Of a stretch of 64,000 nucleotides of DNA, positions 1-8,683 are shown piece by piece. Source of the stretch: an uncultured Acidobacteriota bacterium (GTDB lineage Bacteria; Acidobacteriota; Terriglobia; Terriglobales; Acidobacteriaceae); contig CAIQPK010000072.1 of assembly GCA_903873705.1 (NCBI GenBank), forward strand, positions 62,001 to 126,000, given 5' to 3'. Both the position numbers and the translations under genes were made by a program. The notes under the pieces are model-generated. The model did no database searches. It was given only the letters and a program-made list of their open reading frames with translations, and had not been told where the DNA came from. The number at the start of each line of letters is the position of its first letter. The stretch's first letter is position 1.

Positions 1-530
1 GCCTGCTGGAGTTCGGCAAAGCCGGGGACGCGGCCGCCCTCGTAGAGGACGAGTAGGCTGCGGGTCATGAGGTAATAGGTGGCTACGGCGCGCTGGGCGT
101 ACTGCGGGAACTGCTCGTAGAGGTGTCCGGTTTGCGAAGCGCCGCGGAGACGGCCGATGTGCCACTTGATTTCGCGGGAGTTGAGACGGAGCTCGTTGGC
201 TATTTCGAGGGCTTCGGGGTACCACTTCTGGACGTAGGCGGCGAGGTCGATGAGGACGTCGCAGTTTTGTTCGAGGGCGCCGAGGCCTTCCATGCCGCCG
301 ATCATGTCGAAGATGACGGCGGGTTCGAGCTGCGGCTGGTTCTCGCGCTCTTCGAGCAGGTCAAGGGCGACGGTCGCGAACTTGTCGCGATCGATACGCT
401 GTAATTTGGCGAGGATGGCCATCCAGGATGTCCGCGCGGCCCTACGCGCCCGAACCAGGAAATACGTGGCGGTGGCGATGATCGCCACGAGAAAAACGCC
501 GGCTCCGACAAGAAATGGGAGTTGTGACAT
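1..530 (-). CDS. Hypothetical protein with N-terminal membrane anchor (partial, runs off left edge)
   Basis: The reading frame stays open for 176 codons from an ATG at 530 to the window edge, so the C terminus is missing. Residues about 4-27 form one hydrophobic segment (FLVGAGVFLVAIIATATYFL) followed by Arg-rich sequence, which suggests a single-pass inner membrane protein with a cytoplasmic helical domain. The rest is rich in Leu, Glu and Ala with no motif I recognise. Its ATG shares one base with the TGA stop of the upstream membrane gene (TGATG), so the two are probably translationally coupled and work together. Function unknown. Confidence 0.7.
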   Translation of the reverse strand, partial: MSQLPFLVGAGVFLVAIIATATYFLVRARRAARTSWMAILAKLQRIDRDKFATVALDLLEERENQPQLEPAVIFDMIGGMEGLGALEQNCDVLIDLAAYVQKWYPEALEIANELRLNSREIKWHIGRLRGASQTGHLYEQFPQYAQRAVATYYLMTRSLLVLYEGGRVPGFAELQQ

Positions 531-1312
531 CAGGCACGCCCCGATCCGCGCAAACTCTGCAGTAGCATCGCGGTTCGCCTTTGGAGATCACGGAGTTCAA
601 GGCGGAGCTGCTCAGGCATTTGCCGATTTTCCGGCTCTTCCTTTGCCAATCCGAAAATCCAATAGGCGACGCAGACACAGTATAGCGATATTCGGATATG
701 CGATACCACCGAATATGTGTGTGTGTTGCTCGCTGTGCCAAAGTAGCTATGCGCTCCATTCGTGAGTATGCCGAAGATCGAGTAGACACCGAATCCCTGA
801 GTGATGCGTGCGACATGTGTCCTCCAGGGGAAGCCCATGGTGAACGAGAGGGCGAGCATGATGACGAAGAGTTCCGCCATGAGCGCCGAGGAAAAGAATT
901 CGCCCTTCATCACGACCGTTGCGCGCAACGAGCGGGTGGCGGGCGTATCCAGCCAGGTGAGCAGGGAAGCGACCAGCAGGCTTGCGCCGCTGAGCCAGAG
1001 AAAGATGCGCCTGACATCGGAATCCCAGGCGCCTACGGGGCGAAAGACGTGGGTGACAAGCTCGTAAACGATCACGAACTGGAGGGCTATATCGAGAAAC
1101 GCGAACGACCAGTAGGTGTAGAAGTAGGCTTCTGCGCCTGCATGGCGCAGGGTGAAGTAAAGAACGATGGTGCGGAAGACGTTGGTCGCGATCAGTGCGG
1201 TGAAGGCCGGGAAGCGCCTGGCTCGATGACGGAAGATGAGCACGGCCAGCAGGACGATGTGTTCGAGCAGCGTGAGTGCCCAGAGGAGGAGGTCGATGCC
1301 TGTAAGGTGCAA
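530..1312 (-). CDS. Multi-pass integral membrane protein of unknown function
   Basis: A 260-residue protein with about seven hydrophobic segments spread over residues 8-220, and a charged C-terminal tail of about 40 residues (KEEPENRQ onward) that is probably cytoplasmic and helical. The start is TTG at 1312; a GGAGG ribosome binding site lies six bases upstream and there is no ATG near it. I recognise no catalytic motif. The stop overlaps the start of the next, single-pass membrane gene, so the pair looks like a small membrane complex. Similar two-gene sets of unknown role occur in Terriglobia as far as I recall; that is memory, not a search. Confidence 0.75.
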   Translation of the reverse strand: MHLTGIDLLLWALTLLEHIVLLAVLIFRHRARRFPAFTALIATNVFRTIVLYFTLRHAGAEAYFYTYWSFAFLDIALQFVIVYELVTHVFRPVGAWDSDVRRIFLWLSGASLLVASLLTWLDTPATRSLRATVVMKGEFFSSALMAELFVIMLALSFTMGFPWRTHVARITQGFGVYSIFGILTNGAHSYFGTASNTHTYSVVSHIRISLYCVCVAYWIFGLAKEEPENRQMPEQLRLELRDLQRRTAMLLQSLRGSGRA

Positions 1313-1352
1313 CGCCGTCCTCCCTGGGCGCTATCGAACGCGCGCTGCCAGT

Positions 1353-1652
1353 TTACGACAGCTTGAGGCTAACGAAGGCTGCTTCGAGTGCGGAGTGGAT
1401 CATGGCGCCGCCATCGCCGCTGGGCTGGGGGTCGCCGCCGGTGACGACGTCGTCGTCGGTCATCATCATGTTGGGGTCGGGTGAGCCGACCAGGTTGGGA
1501 TCGCCGCTGGGCTGGGGATCGCCGCCGGTGACGACGTCGCCGTTGGTGATGGGGGCCGGATCCGTGGCCTGGGCGTGGAGCTTGCTGATGGGAGCGAAGA
1601 GGACAGCGATGAGCAACAGGAACGAAATCCGGAAAGGGGCTTGCTTGAGCAC
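1353..1652 (-). CDS. Small secreted protein with duplicated VVTGGDPQPSGD motif
   Basis: A 99-residue protein starting at GTG (1652), with AAGGAG nine bases upstream. Residues 1-27 are a typical Sec signal peptide ending in LHAQA. The mature part is short, acidic and Pro/Gly rich and carries the 12-residue motif VVTGGDPQPSGD twice, encoded by a 39-bp direct repeat with one mismatch. The opposite strand is also open here because of the repeat, but only the minus frame has a signal peptide and a ribosome binding site. It lies 40 bp upstream of the membrane gene pair and could be co-transcribed with it. No function can be assigned. Confidence 0.6.
   Translation of the reverse strand: MLKQAPFRISFLLLIAVLFAPISKLHAQATDPAPITNGDVVTGGDPQPSGDPNLVGSPDPNMMMTDDDVVTGGDPQPSGDGGAMIHSALEAAFVSLKLS
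1414..1539. repeat. 39-bp direct repeat inside the small secreted gene
   Basis: Copies at 1414-1452 and 1501-1539 differ at one base. They encode the duplicated VVTGGDPQPSGD segment on the minus strand. Confidence 0.85.
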
Positions 1653-1887
1653 GAGGTAGGTCTCCTTGGAAGCGCATGCGGCGCTAGACGGAGAGTAGGG
1701 ACTCGGCTCGACTTTCGGGCTTAGATTTTTCGGAATTTGCTTATGCGAAAGCGAATTCGGGATTGCTTGGGAAAAGGCAGAACATTTGCGCGACAGGGCG
1801 CTTTTGTTCGCATGACCGATTGCGAATACACAACAAGATCACCGGGAGGCAGAGGGCTTCAGACGCAGCACGATGTCACGGGGCGGG

Positions 1888-1911
1888 CTTATGTGTTGCG
1901 GCGCACATAAG
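1888..1911 (-). terminator. Hairpin just after the RND operon (possible terminator)
   Basis: An 8-bp perfect inverted repeat (CTTATGTG / CACATAAG, 8-base loop) starts about 25 bp beyond the permease stop codon. There is no T-run after it on the minus strand, so it may be only part of a terminator or a 3'-end stabilising stem. Confidence 0.35.
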
Positions 1912-1936
1912 GCTGTGCTGAGCGGAGCGACCTGGG

Positions 1937-4900
1937 TCAGGCGTTGACGGTCTTCGGGGCCTTGTTTCGCCCGAATGCCAGCCGCTTCTGAAAGGAGTCC
2001 ATGTAGCCGTAGACGACCGGCGTGAGATAGAGGGTGAGGAATTGGGAGAAGATGAGGCCGCCAACGACAGCCAGGCCGAGGGGACGGCGGCTTTCTGCGC
2101 CGGCGCCTACGCCGATGGCAATCGGCAGTGTGCCTACGAGGGCGCAGGCGGTGGTCATCATGATGGGGCGAAAGCGGACGAGTGCGCCCTGATAAATCGC
2201 TTCCTTGGCGGTGAGGCCGTCTTCGCGCTCGGCCTGCAGCGCGAAGTCGATCATCATGATGGCGTTCTTCTTCACGATGCCGACGAGCATGATGATGCCG
2301 ACGATGGAGTAGATGTTGAGATCGATGTGGAAGAGATAGAGGGTGAGGAGGGCGCCAAAGGCGGCCGCGGGGAGGCCGGAGAGAATGGTGAGCGGGTGGA
2401 TGAAGCTTTCGTACAGCACGCCGAGCACGATGTAGATAACGAGGACGGCCATGAGGAGCAGGACACCCATGCCGCGCATGGAGTCCTGGAAGACCTGCGC
2501 TGTGCCCTGGAAGATGGGGGTGATATCGGGCGGCAGCATGTCCTTGGCGGTGTCGGTGATGTACTCCACGGCGGGGCCCAGGGAGCCGCCGAGGGCAAGG
2601 TCGAATGAGATGGTGACGGCGGGGAACTGGCCGCTGTGGTTGACGGTGAGCGGGCCGACATTCTCCGTGAAGTGGGTGACGGCGCTGAGGGGTACGAGCG
2701 AGCCGTTGTTGGAGTGGATGTAGAGGTAGGAGAGGGTCTGCGGATTGATCTGATACTGCGGCTTGAGCTCGGTGATGACGTAGTAGTCGTCGGTGTTGGC
2801 GTAGATGATGGAGAGCTGGCGCTGGCCGTAGGCGGTGTAGAGCGCGTCTTCAATTTGTTGCGCGCTGATGCCGAGGGTGCTGGCTTTATCGCGGTCGATG
2901 TTGACGTTGACCTGCGGATTCTGCGTCTGCATGTCCGTATTGACGTCTTTGAGGAGAGGTGACTGGGCGAGCTGCTGCGCGAGCAGGGGGGCGTACTTGT
3001 ACAGCTCGGCGGGATCAGTGCCTTCGAGCGTGACCTGGTAGAGGCTGTTGGCGCCGCGAGCGCCGATGTTGATAGCGGGTGGATTTTGGAGGAAGACCTG
3101 GACGCCGGGGATCCTGGCGAGCTGCGGGCGCAGGGCAGCGATGATCTGCTCCACACTGCGTTTGCGTTCCTTGCGGGGCAGGATGTGTTGGGAGATGAAG
3201 CCGGTGTTACCGGCACCGCCGCCGGCGTTGGCAAAGGCGGCGACGTTTTCGGGCAGGTCGATAAAGAGCTTCATGACCTGCATCTGGTGCTCGCGCATGG
3301 ACTCCCAGGAGATGCCCTGGGTAGCGAGAACGCGCGCCTGGAGCTGGTCGGTGTCGTCGACCGGGAAGAAGCCGGTGGGCATGATGCGGAAGAGCTGCAC
3401 GGTGACGGCTAGTACTGCAGCGGCTACGAGCAGGGTGAAGCCACGATGGCGAAGCGCAAACTTCAGAGACCTGTCGTAGAGGCGGTAGGTGAACTGGAAC
3501 GCGCCCTCGAGCAGGTTGTATAGACGGCCGTGCTCATGGCTTTCGTGGCGCAGGAAGCGGCTGCAGAGCATGGGCGTGAGGGTGAGGGAGACGAAGCCGC
3601 TGATGAGAATGGCGACACCGATGGTGACGGCGAACTCGTGCAGCAGGCGCCCGAGGACGCCGCCCATGAAGAGGAAGGGGATGAAGACGGCGGTGAGTGA
3701 CAGGGTCATCGAGAGAATGGTGAAGCTGATTTCCCGGGAGCCGTCGAGAGCGGCTTCCATGACCGGCTTGCCCAGTTCGAGATGAAGGACGATGTTCTCC
3801 AGCATGACGATGGCATCGTCAACGACGAAGCCCACGGAGAGCGTGAGCGCGAGCAGGGAGAGGTTGTCGAGGCTGTAGTGCAGGAGGTACATCACTGCAA
3901 ACGTGCCAACGATGGTGAAGGGCAGCGCAAGGCTGGGGATGAGCGTGGCGGAGAGGTTCTTGAGGAAAAGGAAGATCACCATGACGACCAGGAAGACGGT
4001 CAGCAGGAGGGTGAACTTCACATCGTCTACGGAGTTGCGGATGGGGACGGAGCGGTCGTACTCGACTTCGACGTTGATGGAGGGTGGCGTGCCCTGCTTG
4101 AGCTTGGGCATCATGGCGAGGACGCGGTCCACGGTGTCGATGGTGTTGGAGCCGGGCTGCTTCATGATCTGGAGCAGGATGGAGGGCTCGCCGTTGACCC
4201 AGCCGGCACTCTTGTTGACCTGAACGCTGTCCAGGACTTCGGCGACGTCCTGCAGGCGGACAGGAGCTCCGTTGCGGTTGGCGATGATGAGCTGCTTGTA
4301 GGCGGCGGCGCTGGTGAGCTGGCCTGTTGCCTGAACGGTATAGGCCCGGTTGGTGCCCCAGAGGGTGCCGCTGGGGAGGTTGACGTTACCCTGCTGGATG
4401 GCCTGTTCGACGGTGTCGACGCCTATGTTGCGGGCGGCCATGGCGAGGGGGTCGAGCTGGACGCGGACGGCGTACTTCTGGGCTCCGAGGACGTTGACCT
4501 GGGCTACGCCGCTGATCATGGAGATCTGCTGACCGATGACGTTTTCGGCGTAGAAGTCGACCACCGACATGGGCTGGGTCTTGGAGCTGATGGAGAGGGT
4601 GACGATGGCCGAGTCTGCCGGGTTGACCTTGCGGAAGGTCGGTGGCGAGGGCATGCCCGGAGGCAGGGAGCCGCCGGCAGCGGCGATGGCAACCTGGACG
4701 TCGCCGGCAGCGGCGTCGATGTTGCGGTCGAGGTCAAACTGGAGGGCGATGCTGGTGGAGCTCTGCTGGCTGGTCGAGCTCATCTCGGCGAGGCCGGGGA
4801 TGGCGGAGAACTGTTTTTCAAGGGGCGTTGCGACGGAGGCCGCCATGGTTTCAGCGCTGGCTCCGGGGAGAACGGCGCGAACCTGGATGGTGGGGAAGTC

Positions 4901-5020
4901 GACGTTGGGCAGGTCGCTGACCGGGAGAGCGCGGTAAGAGACGATGCCGAAGAGCAGGAACGCGAGCATCAACAGGGCCGTGGCCACCGGCCTGCGGATG
5001 AAGAAGCCAGCGAGATTCAT
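1937..5020 (-). CDS. RND-family multidrug efflux permease (HAE1/MdtBC/AcrB type)
   Basis: A full-length (1027-residue) inner membrane proton-driven transporter that pumps hydrophobic substrates to an outer membrane channel. It starts with the typical MNLAGFFIRRPVATALLM amphipathic helix and TM1. Residues 35-335 and about 560-870 are the two periplasmic porter loops. TM4 carries the proton-relay Asp pair D401-D402 in GFVVDDAIVMLENI, and TM11 contains the relay lysines in GIVKKNAI. The alternation of two similar halves is complete, with no frameshift. It overlaps the adaptor gene by 4 bp (ATGA), so the pair is one operon. No TolC-type outer membrane gene is seen in the window. The closest named relatives are MdtB/MdtC-like pumps; the substrate is unknown. 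Confidence 0.95.
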   Translation of the reverse strand: MNLAGFFIRRPVATALLMLAFLLFGIVSYRALPVSDLPNVDFPTIQVRAVLPGASAETMAASVATPLEKQFSAIPGLAEMSSTSQQSSTSIALQFDLDRNIDAAAGDVQVAIAAAGGSLPPGMPSPPTFRKVNPADSAIVTLSISSKTQPMSVVDFYAENVIGQQISMISGVAQVNVLGAQKYAVRVQLDPLAMAARNIGVDTVEQAIQQGNVNLPSGTLWGTNRAYTVQATGQLTSAAAYKQLIIANRNGAPVRLQDVAEVLDSVQVNKSAGWVNGEPSILLQIMKQPGSNTIDTVDRVLAMMPKLKQGTPPSINVEVEYDRSVPIRNSVDDVKFTLLLTVFLVVMVIFLFLKNLSATLIPSLALPFTIVGTFAVMYLLHYSLDNLSLLALTLSVGFVVDDAIVMLENIVLHLELGKPVMEAALDGSREISFTILSMTLSLTAVFIPFLFMGGVLGRLLHEFAVTIGVAILISGFVSLTLTPMLCSRFLRHESHEHGRLYNLLEGAFQFTYRLYDRSLKFALRHRGFTLLVAAAVLAVTVQLFRIMPTGFFPVDDTDQLQARVLATQGISWESMREHQMQVMKLFIDLPENVAAFANAGGGAGNTGFISQHILPRKERKRSVEQIIAALRPQLARIPGVQVFLQNPPAINIGARGANSLYQVTLEGTDPAELYKYAPLLAQQLAQSPLLKDVNTDMQTQNPQVNVNIDRDKASTLGISAQQIEDALYTAYGQRQLSIIYANTDDYYVITELKPQYQINPQTLSYLYIHSNNGSLVPLSAVTHFTENVGPLTVNHSGQFPAVTISFDLALGGSLGPAVEYITDTAKDMLPPDITPIFQGTAQVFQDSMRGMGVLLLMAVLVIYIVLGVLYESFIHPLTILSGLPAAAFGALLTLYLFHIDLNIYSIVGIIMLVGIVKKNAIMMIDFALQAEREDGLTAKEAIYQGALVRFRPIMMTTACALVGTLPIAIGVGAGAESRRPLGLAVVGGLIFSQFLTLYLTPVVYGYMDSFQKRLAFGRNKAPKTVNA

Positions 5021-6204
5021 TTTGGACTCCCGGAGGTTTTGGCCTCAAGCCGGGGCGCGGGCGCGGGGCGGACGTTGACTCGGGAGCCCGGAGCCAGGGC
5101 GAGCTGTCCGTCGGTGACGACCTTCTGCCCGGGCGCGAGACCGCTGGTGACGACGGTGAGGCCTCCCGCAGTGATGCCGGTGGTGACGGGCTGGTTCTTT
5201 ACGGTGTTATTGGGCTGCACGGCGTAGACGTACATGCCGGACTGGCCGGTCAGGATCGCCGTGGCCGGGACGACCGTGGCGTTGTTGATGACGCCCAGGG
5301 TGACTTCCGTGTTGACGTACTCGCCGGGCCAGAGACGTTCGGAGGTGTTGGGGAACGTGGCCATCAGCTGAATGGTGCCGGTGTTGTTGTCGATGGCGTT
5401 ATTGATGAAGGAGAGGGTGCCCTTCTCGCTCTGGGTTTCGTTCTGCGCCGTGGCTGTGACGGTGGGCGAACGCTGGGAGTTGATGCCCTTCACCTGCGCC
5501 AGATTCTGCTCGGGAACCGAAAAGGAGACGTAGATGGGAGCGATCTGATTGATGGTGACGAGAATGGTGGTGTTGGGCTGAACGAGGTTGCCGGCCTGGA
5601 CGAGGAGGCTGCCGGTGCGTCCGCTGGTGGGTGCGGTGATGGTGCAGTAGCTGAGGTTGAGCCTGGCGGTGTCGACGGCGGCACGGTCGGCGCGGACGAC
5701 GGCTTCTCCGGCATCGGCTACGACCTGGACCTGTTCGTTTTGCTGGCTGGAGACGACGCCTGCCTTGGCGAGGTCAGCGTAACGCTTTGCCTGGGCCTGG
5801 GCCTGGGCGAAGTTGGACATGTCTTTGGCGAGGTTAGCCTCAGCCTGGGCGAGGGTGGCCTGGTAGGGGCGGGGGTCGATGGTGAACAGGACCTGGCCCT
5901 TGCGGACTTCATCGCCCTGGTGGAAGTTGACTGACTTGAGCTCGCCGCTGACGAGGGCGCGTATCGAGACGTTGGAAATAGACTGTACTGCGCCGATGGC
6001 CTGCAGGCGGATGGGGACGTCCTGGGTGGTTGCTACGGCGACGGTTACGGGCACGGCAGCGATGCTGATGGATTTGGGCGCGGGCTTTTTGCAGCCGACG
6101 GCGAACCCGGCCAAAACGATAAGTGAAGCCAGTGCTGCTGGCATGGCGCGAGCTGTTCGCCGGTTTTCGATGCGGATTTCGATCATTCTCACCAAAGGGT
6201 CCAT
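5017..6204 (-). CDS. RND efflux periplasmic adaptor (membrane fusion lipoprotein)
   Basis: It bridges the permease just downstream and an outer membrane factor. The N terminus has a hydrophobic signal ending in a lipobox-like AVGC followed by KKP, so it is probably an inner membrane lipoprotein. Then come the split lipoyl/biotinyl half motif (GELKSVNFHQGDEVRKGQVLFTID), an alpha-hairpin rich in Ala/Gln, the second lipoyl half (TITAPTSGRTGSLLVQAGNLV), and beta-barrel and membrane-proximal domains, as in MdtA/AcrA. The reading frame can extend to a GTG at 6228; I chose ATG 6204, but ATG 6186 is also possible. It overlaps the permease start by 4 bp. The divergent sigma gene starts about 250 bp away; no regulator of the pump is visible. 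Confidence 0.9.
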   Translation of the reverse strand: MDPLVRMIEIRIENRRTARAMPAALASLIVLAGFAVGCKKPAPKSISIAAVPVTVAVATTQDVPIRLQAIGAVQSISNVSIRALVSGELKSVNFHQGDEVRKGQVLFTIDPRPYQATLAQAEANLAKDMSNFAQAQAQAKRYADLAKAGVVSSQQNEQVQVVADAGEAVVRADRAAVDTARLNLSYCTITAPTSGRTGSLLVQAGNLVQPNTTILVTINQIAPIYVSFSVPEQNLAQVKGINSQRSPTVTATAQNETQSEKGTLSFINNAIDNNTGTIQLMATFPNTSERLWPGEYVNTEVTLGVINNATVVPATAILTGQSGMYVYAVQPNNTVKNQPVTTGITAGGLTVVTSGLAPGQKVVTDGQLALAPGSRVNVRPAPAPRLEAKTSGSPK

Positions 6205-6460
6205 CACACCTTGCCGGTTGCAACCCACACAGACGGCGATATCTTTTGCTGGAGTTTTTCTCGTTCATATTATCTCGAAACAGGCAGCATCTGCATCCGT
6301 GGCGGGAAAGTTCGAGAGGGGAACTTGCCATGGCGTTTCTTGATGGAGGGCGATCGGGGGTGGTTAGAGTTGGAGGCGCCTGGGTGACCCGATACGGTCT
6401 GGGGGCACAAAATTCCGGGCGATGCCGAGTTAGCCGTCCGGGACGTGAAAGTATGAAAAT

Positions 6461-7465
6461 GTGGAAGCCTTCGAGAACGCGGTCGGCCCGGCGAAGCTGC
6501 GGATATCCGCAGAGGAGTTGCGGTGTGGGCAACTGGCGATGGAAAGTGGCGATCTTGACGGCGCACTCGGGGTACGGCTGACCCGGCGGGTGCGCGATAT
6601 CGTGCGGTCGGAGCTCTACCGCTTTCGGCAAGCGCGGCCGGAAGATGTGGAAGACGTCTGTTCGGACTGCATGGTTGCGCTGCTGGGGAAGATGGAAGAC
6701 TTTCGGAGCAACGGCGATGCGGCGGCGCCGATTGAAGACTTAGAGGGGTATGTCGCGGTGCTGGCTCAGCGCGCGTGTAGCGCGTGGTCCAGGCGACAGT
6801 ATCCGGCGTTCCACCGACTCAGGACCGGATTGCGGTATCTGCTGACGAGCGACCAGCGATTTGCCCTGTGGCGGAACGGCCGCGACGAATGGGTCTGCGG
6901 AAAACAGCGCTGGAAGACGGAAGGGGCTGACGCGAATCCTACGCGGCCGGATGCGGATGTGTCGGTGGCGCTGACGGGAACTCCGGCCGAGGTGGTGGCG
7001 CGGTTATTTGAGCGCCTGAGGGAACCGCTTTACTTCAATGACCTGGTAAAACTGTGCGCCGAGTTCTGGGTAGTGGATGACCAGCTGCAGCCGATCGAGA
7101 GCGTGGAAGTGGCGGCCGGGAGCGAGAACGCGATCGGTGATGCTCTGGATCGGGAGGCGAGGCTGGGCCGGGTGTGGGTTGAAATCTGCGGGTTGCCGCC
7201 GCGGCAGCGGACCGCCCTGCTGCTGAACATGCACGGGCCGGACGGTGAATGCGGGACGTCGCTGCTGATTTTGACGGGAACGGCGAGTCCACGGGAGGTA
7301 GCTGCTGCCATCGGGATGCCGGCCGAGGAGTTTGCGGGGTTGCTGGTGCGGCTGCCGTTGAGCGACCTGGAGATCGCTGAGCGGATGCAGTTGACGCGGC
7401 AACAGGTGATCAACCTGCGGAAATGTGCTCGGGAACGGCTGCGGAGGCGGATGGGTGCCGATTAG
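6461..7465 (+). CDS. Sigma-70-family-like regulator (divergent ECF-type)
   Basis: A 334-residue protein starting at GTG (6461). Residues about 45-80 (RFRQARPEDVEDVCSDCMVAL) resemble sigma region 2. The C-terminal segment, LPLSDLEIAERMQLTRQQ followed by a basic tail, matches a sigma region 4 helix-turn-helix. A long insert of about 150 residues separates the two, and an LPPRQRTALLL segment typical of region 4 start lies at about 247-257, so it is larger than ordinary ECF factors (about 180-200). The next gene encodes a zinc-finger membrane anti-sigma factor, which supports the assignment. It probably directs transcription of its own locus and perhaps of the TPR-CHAT gene opposite. It could instead be a sigma-like regulator that no longer binds core polymerase. 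Confidence 0.75.
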   Translation: MEAFENAVGPAKLRISAEELRCGQLAMESGDLDGALGVRLTRRVRDIVRSELYRFRQARPEDVEDVCSDCMVALLGKMEDFRSNGDAAAPIEDLEGYVAVLAQRACSAWSRRQYPAFHRLRTGLRYLLTSDQRFALWRNGRDEWVCGKQRWKTEGADANPTRPDADVSVALTGTPAEVVARLFERLREPLYFNDLVKLCAEFWVVDDQLQPIESVEVAAGSENAIGDALDREARLGRVWVEICGLPPRQRTALLLNMHGPDGECGTSLLILTGTASPREVAAAIGMPAEEFAGLLVRLPLSDLEIAERMQLTRQQVINLRKCARERLRRRMGAD

Positions 7466-7522
7466 TTTGAGAGGCCACGGTAATAGAAGCGGGAATTCAA
7501 CGACGTACAAGATGGAGTCATC

Positions 7523-8683
7523 ATGCCGCACCCGGAAATGAGTTCAATCGAAGCGTATTCGCAACGGAGGTTGTCCGGGGCAGAGATGCTGACGCTGGGG
7601 GACCACATCGCGGCCTGCGAAGGATGCCGGGAGCGGCTGAAGTCGCTGACGCTGCGCGGCACCGCGACGGACGTGATGCCGGCGTTTCTTGGGGAAGATG
7701 CCACGCTGCACTTGTCGCAGGAAGAGATGGTTGCGGCGGCAGGCAAGCTGGAAGGGCTGGACGCCGATGCCCGCACTCACCTTTCGGGCTGCGCACTGTG
7801 CCAGGAAGAGTTGGCAGCGGTGCGTCAGTTTTACACTCCCGTTGTGACGCTGCAGCCGAAGAGTGGAGCGCCGCGCTCCATGAGTGCCGGATGGATTGTC
7901 GTGTCGGCGCTGGCAGCGGCTTGCCTTGCGCTGGTCGTTGTTCCGTGGGTGCGAAGGCATGTTGGGGCTGCGCAGCCTGTTGTGGTGGCGGAGCTGAATG
8001 ATGGCTCCGGTCAGATTGCGCTGACGTCTCAAGGGGAACTGAGCGGTGAGCCGGGGCTTCCGCCGGATTATGTGGCGTTGCTGACCCAGACGCTGCGGTC
8101 GCAGCACCTGCCTTTAGCTGAAGGCGGCGCTGTGGCCGCTGCTCCGGCCGAGATGCTGCGGTCTGACGCACCGGAGGGTGCAGGCTTCGATGTGCTTGCA
8201 CCGAGAGGAGAAATGACGCTGGCTTCACCGGAATTCCGCTGGCAGGCTCTTGCCGGGGCGAAGAGCTACGTGGTTGAGGTCTACGATGCGCAGTTCAAGC
8301 TGGTGGCTCGCAGTGTTAGCTTGACGCAGAGGGAGTGGGTTCCGTTGCAGCCGCTGGAGGCTGGTTCGCAGTATCACTGGGTGGTGAAGGCGGAGACGAA
8401 GCACGGGATTGTCCAGGCTCCGGGGCCAGCCAATGCCGATGCGCGGTTTGCGGTGGCTCCTGCTGGGGCGCTGGCCTCCATCGCGTCGGCACGGCAGAAG
8501 TTTGGCGGCGATCACCTGCTCCTGGCTGCGGTGTATGCGCAAGCCGGAATGCGCCGCCTTGCGCAGGGTGAGATGGATGTTCTCGCGGTGAAGAATCCGG
8601 GATCGCCGTTAGTGAGGGTGCTTTCCGATTCCCTGACGGATGGGGCTCAGTTGGCGCCGAGCAAAACGAAGCCTGCCCAGTAG
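7523..8683 (+). CDS. Transmembrane anti-sigma factor with two HxxxCxxC zinc-finger motifs
   Basis: A 386-residue protein 57 bp downstream of the sigma-like gene. The cytoplasmic part has two HxxxCxxC motifs (H28-C32-C35 and H86-C90-C93), the ZAS signature of zinc anti-sigma factors. A single TM helix spans about residues 124-143. The outer part has an FN3/Ig-like segment (about 235-315, with YVVEVYD and YHWVVKAE strands) and a short helical tail that resembles half a TPR. The expected role is to hold the sigma factor at the membrane until an outside signal releases it. Two zinc motifs in one protein are unusual. Its last 37 bp overlap the 3' end of the convergent CHAT gene. Confidence 0.8.
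   Translation: MPHPEMSSIEAYSQRRLSGAEMLTLGDHIAACEGCRERLKSLTLRGTATDVMPAFLGEDATLHLSQEEMVAAAGKLEGLDADARTHLSGCALCQEELAAVRQFYTPVVTLQPKSGAPRSMSAGWIVVSALAAACLALVVVPWVRRHVGAAQPVVVAELNDGSGQIALTSQGELSGEPGLPPDYVALLTQTLRSQHLPLAEGGAVAAAPAEMLRSDAPEGAGFDVLAPRGEMTLASPEFRWQALAGAKSYVVEVYDAQFKLVARSVSLTQREWVPLQPLEAGSQYHWVVKAETKHGIVQAPGPANADARFAVAPAGALASIASARQKFGGDHLLLAAVYAQAGMRRLAQGEMDVLAVKNPGSPLVRVLSDSLTDGAQLAPSKTKPAQ

Noticed and set aside
3782-5227. Plus-strand open frame of 481 codons
   Set aside because: Antisense to the RND permease; composition is a mirror of the real gene and it has no domain or ribosome binding site.
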